This document shows, one piece after another, positions 16,262 to 21,362 of a stretch of 21,362 bases of DNA (positions are counted from its first letter, which is position 1; every line of letters starts with the position of its first letter). The DNA lies in assembly GCA_002470275.1 (NCBI GenBank), contig DKNY01000013.1:52054-73415 (forward strand), written 5' to 3'. The stretch is from Gammaproteobacteria bacterium UBA7376. Its GTDB lineage: Bacteria; Pseudomonadota; Gammaproteobacteria; Pseudomonadales; Azotimanducaceae. Position numbers and translations under genes: made by a program. The notes below the pieces were generated by a model that was given only the letters and a program-made list of their open reading frames with translations, made no database searches and was not told the origin of the DNA.

Positions 16262-16482
16262 TGCTGTGCAGCCTTTGTCCATGCGAAGCGACGCGGGAAG
16301 CGCCTGGCTACCGACTCTGGGTCTGTGAGAACTGTTGGCAGGAGGCTGAGGGTGGCTGGTCGCGGGTCCACGAGACGGTGCTGTTTAGCCGGCTAGCCAA
16401 GGAAGGCCTGCTCATTCCGGACCGTAATGAGGCAAATCTCCTCCCCAGACTCTACGCACCCCCTGCTGATTTCGCACTTTAG
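16261..16482 (+). CDS. 73-residue zinc-ribbon protein overlapping ilvD
   Basis: Not recognised as a named family. Begins [13 protein letters not shown] and contains two CxxC knuckles, CSLC (Cys3, Cys6, with Cys8 next to it) and CENC (Cys22, Cys25), with WVCENCWQEAEGGW between and after. This is the geometry of a small treble-clef or zinc-ribbon metal site. The remaining 45 residues are helical-looking with the end NLLPRLYAPPADFAL. No membrane segment or signal peptide. The ATG overlaps the ilvD stop in TAATG (16259-16263), and a run of G (16252-16257) just upstream can serve as the ribosome site, so reinitiation after ilvD is likely. An in-frame upstream start (16153) exists inside ilvD but would give a non-conserved-looking extension; I prefer 16261. 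Convergent with the next gene, 12 nt between stops. Function could be metal or cluster handling or regulation; unproven. Confidence 0.7.
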   Translation: MLCSLCPCEATREAPGYRLWVCENCWQEAEGGWSRVHETVLFSRLAKEGLLIPDRNEANLLPRLYAPPADFAL

Positions 16483-16494
16483 CGACGGCGGCCC

Positions 16495-16938
16495 CTACTC
16501 GGCACCGACCGGCACAATCCGCAATACCACGGCGCTTGCGCGATCGTTCCCGATGGCGCTGATGAAACGATCCCCCCAACCGTACTTTTCTGCCATCAGG
16601 TCATTGATGGCCTCCGTGTGTTCGGGTTCGTAATCGACAAAGACAACGTAGGTCTTGGCAGCACGGGTTAGGAGGGAAGGCTGACCCTGTCGCTGTTGGG
16701 CAGCCAGCCTTTTATACCACGCAGAATTCTGATCTCCGCGAAGCCACATGCTCGCGTCATGATCCACCACCCAGAGACGGGTCACCCTGTTATCACCCGC
16801 TTCACTTTGGGTTTCCAAGACCACCACTTCGCCGCTCTCGGAGGCAATCACCACCGCCAGCGCGAAGCTTGCCGCCGCAAAGGCAAACAGCATAATCACG
16901 CGAAACAGGCCATTTCCCAACCCCGCTAGGACCGACAT
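16495..16938 (-). CDS. Membrane-anchored PNPOx-like (split-barrel) protein, function unknown
   Basis: 147 residues. The N-terminal hydrophobic helix (about 10-32, FRVIMLFAFAAASFALAVVI) is a probable membrane anchor. The rest resembles the small DUF385/DUF2255-type flavin or deazaflavin-binding split-barrel family: VVVLETQS, then TRLWVVDHDASMWLRGD, NSAWYKRLAAQQ, a strand TYVVFVDYEPEH, NDLMAEKYGWGDRFISAIG and AVVLRIVPV. The LWVVDHDGxxWLR-like segment and the MAEKYG helix are what suggest the family; cofactor residues cannot be confirmed by eye. Last gene of the run, 9 nt after hemE, so a role near tetrapyrrole or redox chemistry is possible but only by position. Convergent with the zinc-ribbon gene. 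Confidence 0.6.
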   Translation of the reverse strand: MSVLAGLGNGLFRVIMLFAFAAASFALAVVIASESGEVVVLETQSEAGDNRVTRLWVVDHDASMWLRGDQNSAWYKRLAAQQRQGQPSLLTRAAKTYVVFVDYEPEHTEAINDLMAEKYGWGDRFISAIGNDRASAVVLRIVPVGAE

Positions 16939-16947
16939 AGAGCGTGC

Positions 16948-17970
16948 CTAACGAGCGGTTTGTGCGTGGACATGGTCCACCAGGAACTTGACGTTATCGA
17001 CGGGCGTTTGGGGCACGATCCCATGCCCCAAATTAAAGATATGACCAGCACGACCGGCCACCTCGTCAAGCAATCGCTGACTCTGAGCGGCAACGGTGGG
17101 TCGATCGGCGCATAGGACGATAGGGTCTAAATTACCCTGAACGGCGGTAAGACCCAGGTTATCCCATGTGGGTACGAGGGGCGTCCGCCAATCAAAGGCC
17201 AACACATCGATATTCATCTTCGCCACTTCAGGGAGTAAGTGAACGTTCCCCGTACCGAAGTAAATGATAGGCACTGACCCTGACAAGGCATTGACCAGCG
17301 TCTGCAGGTAGGGCGCAACAAAGGTACGAAAATCTGATACCGACAAATTACCCACCCAGGTATCGAATAACTGGATAGCATCGACGCCAGCACTGATCTG
17401 AAGCCGGAGATAGCTGGCCAGCTGCCAGACCAATTTTCCCATCAGCTCAGCCCAAAGCTGGGGAGCCTCGTACATCATCTTTTTTACATGGATATAGTTG
17501 CGCGAGCCTCGACCCTCAATGCCATAAGACGCCAGCGTAAAGGGTGCGCCAGCAAAGCCGATTAACGCGATCTCTCCGGGCAGGCCACCAATAATATTTT
17601 TTACCGTATGCTCAATGTAGGGGGTCGCCTCAACCGCTTCAGCACAACGCAGGTTCGCCACATCCGCCTCACTGCGAATGGGATTATGGAAAACCGGACC
17701 TTCGCCGGGCAGATATTCAAGCTGCAGCCCCATGGGTTCGAGAATCGGCAGCAGGTCTGCAAACATGATCGCCGCATCGACGCCAAGAATACGTTGGGCA
17801 TCCAGAGTAGCCTGAGCAGCCTTTTCTGGATTTTTGAAAAAATCGAGGCTCGGCATGGTCCCCTTGACCTGATGGTATTCAGGCATATATCTACCTGCCT
17901 GCCGATTCAGCCAAATTGGTGTATGTGCGGTGGGCTCTCCACGGCACGCCTGAAGAAAGACTTTTTCCAT
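16948..17970 (-). CDS. hemE: Uroporphyrinogen decarboxylase
   Basis: Converts uroporphyrinogen III to coproporphyrinogen III in haem and (bacterio)chlorophyll synthesis. 340 residues (E. coli 354). Active-site loop NRQAGRYMPEY (Arg23, Arg27), FADLL with catalytic Asp72, IGFAGAPFTLASYGIEG (Tyr region), FDTWVGNLS, and FNLGHGIVPQTP near the end with the conserved His. The details (WLNRQAGRYM, IMFADLLPILEPMGLQLEY, GEGPVFHNPIRSEADV) look less like enterobacterial HemE and more like the variant I associate with other phyla; see findings. ATG at 17970 is preceded by AGGA with 7 nt spacing; that AGGA overlaps the fabV stop. No nearby hem or bch genes are seen. Confidence 0.95.
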   Translation of the reverse strand: MEKVFLQACRGEPTAHTPIWLNRQAGRYMPEYHQVKGTMPSLDFFKNPEKAAQATLDAQRILGVDAAIMFADLLPILEPMGLQLEYLPGEGPVFHNPIRSEADVANLRCAEAVEATPYIEHTVKNIIGGLPGEIALIGFAGAPFTLASYGIEGRGSRNYIHVKKMMYEAPQLWAELMGKLVWQLASYLRLQISAGVDAIQLFDTWVGNLSVSDFRTFVAPYLQTLVNALSGSVPIIYFGTGNVHLLPEVAKMNIDVLAFDWRTPLVPTWDNLGLTAVQGNLDPIVLCADRPTVAAQSQRLLDEVAGRAGHIFNLGHGIVPQTPVDNVKFLVDHVHAQTAR

Positions 17971-17977
17971 TTGGCTA

Positions 17978-17981
17978 TCCT
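17978..17981 (-). promoter_or_regulatory. Ribosome binding site of hemE embedded in the fabV stop
   Basis: Minus-strand TAGGA merges the fabV TAG stop (17980-17982) with the AGGA site, 7 nt from the hemE ATG. This supports coupled translation of fabV and hemE. Confidence 0.6.
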
Positions 17982-19170
17982 ATTCCGTACCCAGGCGCAT
18001 GGGGTCCACTTCAGCATCGTAGTCAACGCCTTCTAGCCCAAAGCCAAAGATTTTTAGAAAATCCAGACGAAAACCAGCCAGATCACCCAGCTCAGATAAG
18101 TTTTCTGTGGTCACTACGGGCCAGCGCTCCTTGACCTCCTGCTGCACGGCATCCGCCAACTCCAGGTCATCAAGCCTAATACGACCGCTTTCATCCAGGC
18201 GCATTTCACAGCCCGCCTCCAGCTGAGTCGCAAACAGACGGTGAATATGCTCAATGCATTGTTCGTGGGTGCCCTGGTCCTTCATCACACGAAACAACAG
18301 CGCAGCGTAGAGAGGCACGACGGGAATAGCGGCACTGGCTTGACTGACGATGGCTTTGAGTACGGCAACCCGAGCGTCGCCCTCGAGAGGAGTTAGTTTT
18401 TCGGCGATCGCTTGGCTTGCTCTATCCAAATCGGCCTTGGCCAGGCCCAGCGTACCCTCCCAATAAATGGGCCAGGTCAGCTCGCTGCCAATGTAGGTAT
18501 AGGCGACGGTTTTGACCCCTGGCGAAAGCACTTCGGCCTCTAACAGAGCATCTATCCAAATTTCCCAATCTTCCCCGCCCATAACTTTGACGGTATCCGA
18601 TGCCTCTTGCTGAGTTGCCGGCTCCAGGGAAACGTTTGAGACCTCGCCCTTCTCTACGTGAACGGTCTTGATATCAAGCACCTCACCCAAGGGCTTGATG
18701 CTTGAGCGATGCACTTCTCCGGTCACGGGATTCGTTCTCACGGGTGACGCCAGGCTGTAGACGATCAGGTCGATCTCGCCCAAATCCTGGCGAATGGTTT
18801 CAATGACCTCTTCTCGAACCGCGTCGGAGAAAGCGTCGCCATCGATGGTCTTAGCGTAGAGACCTTGCTGAGCCGCTTCGGTTTCGAGCGCTTTATTGTT
18901 ATACCAACCCGCCGACGCCGTCTTGGTCTCGGACGGGGCCTTTTCAAAGGACACGCCCAAGGTATTTGCACCGGCACCAAAGGCTGCCACGATTCTGCTA
19001 GACAGCCCGTATCCGCCAGAGCATCCCAGCACCAGCACGTTTTTGAATCCCTCTTTAGCCAAATCAGGCGACCCTTTGACCCAGTCTATTTGCTCGGCAA
19101 CGTGGGCCGCGCAACCAGTGGGATGCGCTGTGGTGCAAATGAATCCGCGGATTCGTGGTTTAACGATCAT
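17980..19170 (-). CDS. fabV: Enoyl-ACP reductase / trans-2-enoyl-CoA reductase FabV
   Basis: NADH-dependent reductase for the last step of each fatty-acid elongation cycle. 396 residues from the ATG at 19170, giving MIVKPRIRGFICTTAHPTGC, the standard FabV N-terminus; a TTG four codons upstream is the alternative. GGGG lies 6 nt before the ATG. The nucleotide loop is VLVLGCSGGYGLSSRI (45-60) and VSFEKAP carries the acidic residue typical of NADH preference. The catalytic pair of the family, Tyr-x8-Lys, is Tyr236 and Lys245 in IYWEGTLGLAKADL. Also YSLASPVRTNPVTGE and a late GVDYDAEVDP. FabV enzymes of Pseudomonas, Vibrio and others are insensitive to triclosan compared with FabI (family knowledge). 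Situated 50 nt after the AcoX-like gene and 9 nt before hemE. Confidence 0.96.
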   Translation of the reverse strand: MIVKPRIRGFICTTAHPTGCAAHVAEQIDWVKGSPDLAKEGFKNVLVLGCSGGYGLSSRIVAAFGAGANTLGVSFEKAPSETKTASAGWYNNKALETEAAQQGLYAKTIDGDAFSDAVREEVIETIRQDLGEIDLIVYSLASPVRTNPVTGEVHRSSIKPLGEVLDIKTVHVEKGEVSNVSLEPATQQEASDTVKVMGGEDWEIWIDALLEAEVLSPGVKTVAYTYIGSELTWPIYWEGTLGLAKADLDRASQAIAEKLTPLEGDARVAVLKAIVSQASAAIPVVPLYAALLFRVMKDQGTHEQCIEHIHRLFATQLEAGCEMRLDESGRIRLDDLELADAVQQEVKERWPVVTTENLSELGDLAGFRLDFLKIFGFGLEGVDYDAEVDPMRLGTE

Positions 19171-19220
19171 ATGGAACCCCAAATTAGAAATACCTGGTGA
19201 ATAGGGCTAATCCGGAGCGC

Positions 19221-20237
19221 CTAATCTCGGTTCCGCATCATACCCTGGCTGGCTACCCAGCGCATGGCGCCATCAACGTCCAGCACCCTTGGACCATCAC
19301 GTTGAACATGGACCTGGGCGACTTCGCCGGGCAAAAGCTTATGGTCCCGGTCGCCATCAAGGGCAATCACCCCGGGCCCCTGAAGGGTTACTCCATCGCC
19401 CAGGGACAGACGCGTAGCGTCCTTCACATACACCGTCTGGAACCAACCCGGCGACAACGGCGCGACCACCGCCTGGCCCTGGTCAGCGGGCCCCAGGTGC
19501 ACAACCAAACCTTGGTCCTCGGCGGCATAAACTGGATCCACAAAGCCGCCAATAGGCGACATGCCAATGGCATTCGGTTCAGCCCGGGTCAACACGATGG
19601 TTTCGATTTTTTGGGCTTCGAAGGGCAGCATGTTTCCTACGCGATCGTTACGCATCATGACGGCATCCACCAAGGCCAGGTCTTGGCCCCGTGGCGTGAC
19701 GAGACGCAGGACCTTAGCCACCTTGCTCAGGGCCAGCTCAGAGGGCGCTTGCTGCAGGCGGCCCAGGGCATTCAGGCCAGCAATCATTCCTGCTAGCGTT
19801 GGTTCCACCCTGTCCGGAAAAACGTTGTTAGTGCCTGTCGATAAGGGCACCAAGTCCAGATTCGCATCCTGCCTAACAATGGCACGATTGGTCCCATCGC
19901 CGCCGAGGGAAACCACGGTATCGCACCCAGCCGCCTTGAACGCCGCAATGGCGGCTTCGGTATCCTGGGCGGTATTGGTTAGCGGTATGTCCAGCACGTG
20001 GACCTTGGCTTTGAGCGGCATCCACTCAAGCGCCATAGACGCGATGCGGTAGGGCTCGCGGGTAATATAAATATCCGAAACGCCCATAGCGTCGGCACCA
20101 GCGGCAACGCGAGCCACAATATCTCGCTTCGCTTCGTGGGTCATGTTGGTGGCCCTGGCCGCCAGTCTTCGCACATCCCGCCCCGACATTGGATTCACGC
20201 ACAGGGCGATTTTTCCGTTATGGCGTCGTTCGCTCAC
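19221..20237 (-). CDS. AcoX-like ATP-NAD kinase / diacylglycerol-kinase fold protein
   Basis: 338 residues. Contains the kinase-fold nucleotide motifs GGDGT (SLGGDGTNR, 111-118) and TGTNN (STGTNNVFP, 133-141), an N-terminal KIALCVNPMSGRD strand-loop, and IPLTNTAQDTEAAIAAF. This spacing is that of the AcoX/ATP-NAD kinase-like family rather than of housekeeping NadK, which is shorter. AcoX was named from acetoin catabolism operons, but no acetoin genes are present here and the reaction catalysed by the family is uncertain; NAD or a lipid or sugar substrate are possible. The C-terminal part (GGFVDPVY, PLSPGWFQTVYV, GVIALDGDRDHKLLPGEVAQ) is a beta-rich domain. The GTG start (20235-20237) overlaps the folA stop in GTGA, so translational coupling with folA is likely. 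An antisense frame at 19197-19796 is a shadow. Confidence 0.8.
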   Translation of the reverse strand: MSERRHNGKIALCVNPMSGRDVRRLAARATNMTHEAKRDIVARVAAGADAMGVSDIYITREPYRIASMALEWMPLKAKVHVLDIPLTNTAQDTEAAIAAFKAAGCDTVVSLGGDGTNRAIVRQDANLDLVPLSTGTNNVFPDRVEPTLAGMIAGLNALGRLQQAPSELALSKVAKVLRLVTPRGQDLALVDAVMMRNDRVGNMLPFEAQKIETIVLTRAEPNAIGMSPIGGFVDPVYAAEDQGLVVHLGPADQGQAVVAPLSPGWFQTVYVKDATRLSLGDGVTLQGPGVIALDGDRDHKLLPGEVAQVHVQRDGPRVLDVDGAMRWVASQGMMRNRD

Positions 20238-20743
20238 AGGCGACGATAGCTTGCGATGCTGAAGGCACTAGAGTGTCTGTCATCTGCGGGATAATCCTTA
20301 CGCTCAAGCTCGTGCCACGCGGCCATATCGAAGGCTGGGAAGTAACAGTCTCCTTGGGGCCGATCATGCACCCATGTGATGTAAAGCCGGTGGGCCAGGG
20401 GTAAGGCCAGAGCATAAATTTCTGCCCCTCCGATCACCATCAGCTCGTCGACCCCATCAATCAGAGCCTGCTGTGAAGCGGCCTCTATCGCCTGCTGGAT
20501 GTCGGCTACAACCCTCACCCCGGGATGCGACCAAGCCGCATCTCGCGTCAAGACGATATTCGTGCGACCGGGGAGCGGGGCCTTCATGGACTCAAAGGTT
20601 TTGCGACCCATCACCACCGGCTTGCCCAGCGTGGTTTGCATGAAGTGACGCATATCATTAGGCAAACGCCAGGGCAGGCTGTTATTCCGCCCGATTACCC
20701 GATTCTCCGCCATCGCCCAAATGAGTGAGATTTCGATATCCAT
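20234..20743 (-). CDS. folA: Dihydrofolate reductase
   Basis: Reduces dihydrofolate to tetrahydrofolate with NADPH, recycling the dihydrofolate that ThyA releases. 169 residues (E. coli 159). ISLIWAMAENRVIGRNNSLPW at the N-terminus, LPNDMRHF with the active-site acid Asp30, VVMGRKTFESM, PLPGRTNIVLTR, and LMVIGGAEIY with the GG pair. RLYITWVHDRPQGDCYFP is the late segment. Its ATG abuts the thyA stop (TAGATG) with no spacer, and its TGA overlaps the GTG of the AcoX-like gene. The ribosome site is not evident, consistent with coupling to thyA. The thyA-folA pairing is a common bacterial arrangement. Confidence 0.96.
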   Translation of the reverse strand: MDIEISLIWAMAENRVIGRNNSLPWRLPNDMRHFMQTTLGKPVVMGRKTFESMKAPLPGRTNIVLTRDAAWSHPGVRVVADIQQAIEAASQQALIDGVDELMVIGGAEIYALALPLAHRLYITWVHDRPQGDCYFPAFDMAAWHELERKDYPADDRHSSAFSIASYRRL

Positions 20744-21362
20744 CTAAACGGCTATTGGCGCCTTTATGCCCGCGTGGCACTGGTAGTCGACCAGCTCGAA
20801 ATCATCGTACTGAAAGCCGAAAATATCCTTAACCATTGGATTAACACGTATCTGAGGGAGGGCGTGGGGTTCGCGCGCGAGCTGTCGGTCCGCCTGCTCC
20901 AGGTGGTTCACATAGAGGTGCGCATCGCCCATGGTGTGGACGAAATCACCCAGCTCAAGATCACAGACCTGGGCAATCATGATGGTCAGCAGGGCGTAGG
21001 ATGCGATGTTGAAGGGTACGCCGAGAAAAATATCCGCGCTGCGCTGGTAGAGCTGACAGGACAGCTTCCCATCCGCCACATAAAACTGAAAAAGAGTATG
21101 GCAGGGCGGTAGCGCCATGTTGTTGACCTCAGCGACATTCCAGGCGCTGACAATATGGCGTCGGCTATCGGGATTGTCTCGTATACCCGCCACCAGGGCG
21201 TCGATCTGATCTATGGTGCTGCCGTCTGGGCCAGGCCACGATCGCCACTGAGATCCGTATACCGGCCCGAGTTCACCATGCTCGTCTGCCCACTCATCCC
21301 AGATATGCACGTTGTGACCGGTGAGGTAGGAGATGTTGGTAGAGCCAGACAAAAACCACAGC
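20744..21362 (-). CDS. thyA: Thymidylate synthase, C-terminal part (5' end outside the window)
   Basis: Methylates dUMP to dTMP with methylene-tetrahydrofolate. About 205 residues are present; compared with E. coli ThyA (264) about 60 N-terminal residues are missing beyond base 21362. The frame runs to the edge as [20 protein letters not shown], so a start inside the window is not the true start. Conserved: [38 protein letters not shown], the catalytic Cys in [42 protein letters not shown] and the C-terminal IKAPIAV. E. coli has Cys where this has Ala in the QRSCD segment, which is not catalytic. The stop abuts the folA ATG. Confidence 0.96.
   Translation of the reverse strand, partial: LWFLSGSTNISYLTGHNVHIWDEWADEHGELGPVYGSQWRSWPGPDGSTIDQIDALVAGIRDNPDSRRHIVSAWNVAEVNNMALPPCHTLFQFYVADGKLSCQLYQRSADIFLGVPFNIASYALLTIMIAQVCDLELGDFVHTMGDAHLYVNHLEQADRQLAREPHALPQIRVNPMVKDIFGFQYDDFELVDYQCHAGIKAPIAV

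Noticed and set aside
19197..19796. 199-codon open frame antisense to the AcoX-like gene
   Set aside because: Lies wholly opposite a gene with clear GGDGT and TGTNN motifs; the product has no recognisable domain and looks like a shadow.
1..21362. tRNA, rRNA, riboswitch, CRISPR, insertion sequence or toxin-antitoxin pair
   Set aside because: I scanned the intergenic gaps, all under 250 nt, and found no cloverleaf, direct-repeat array, transposase or short paired toxin genes. Covariance-model searches could not be run.

Overview
The window is a dense stretch of bacterial chromosome with no mobile elements, phage genes, CRISPR arrays or RNA genes that I could find. Protein similarity recalled by eye and the serB / ahpA-like / parC / parE / cpdA / yqiB / tolC order (as in Escherichia and Pseudomonas) point to a gammaproteobacterium with an LPS outer membrane. 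The flavour (FabV, a short IlvD, a non-enterobacterial HemE, frequent TTG/GTG starts) fits a marine group such as Cellvibrionales/Halieales, but that placement is inference.

Layout. 1-416: 5' part of serB (minus strand), divergent from an AhpA/YtjB-like membrane protein (537-1676). 1673-7245: minus-strand unit yqiB-cpdA-parE-parC, divergent from tolC (7489-8907). 8936-10938: minus-strand pair of a degenerate PfkB/HldE-like protein and waaA, convergent with tolC and divergent from an lpxL-type acyltransferase (11053-11970). 12063-16482: plus-strand argE-argA-ilvD and a 73-residue zinc-ribbon protein whose ATG overlaps the ilvD stop. 16495-21362: minus-strand run thyA-folA-AcoX-like kinase-fabV-hemE-small membrane-anchored protein, mostly abutting or overlapping.

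How the genes fit together. The window mixes chromosome decatenation (ParC/ParE), cAMP breakdown (CpdA), envelope building and export (WaaA, LpxL-like, TolC), amino-acid synthesis (SerB, ArgE, ArgA, IlvD), thymidylate/folate synthesis (ThyA, FolA), fatty-acid synthesis (FabV) and haem synthesis (HemE). Most of it is housekeeping. The points that most deserve a second look are: (i) the HldE-like protein, which has lost each kinase motif I could look for but stays open and almost touches waaA; (ii) the zinc-ribbon microprotein fused by TAATG overlap to ilvD; (iii) the AcoX/NAD-kinase-like gene overlapping folA; (iv) the AhpA-like protein, whose cytoplasmic half looks like a degenerate class III cyclase fold; (v) an in-frame 12-bp tandem repeat at the N-terminus of SerB; (vi) a long imperfect hairpin upstream of tolC. 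I found no clear defence, secretion or other obviously new multi-gene system.

No stretch longer than about 250 bases lacks a gene. The largest gap (7246-7488) holds the tolC upstream hairpin.
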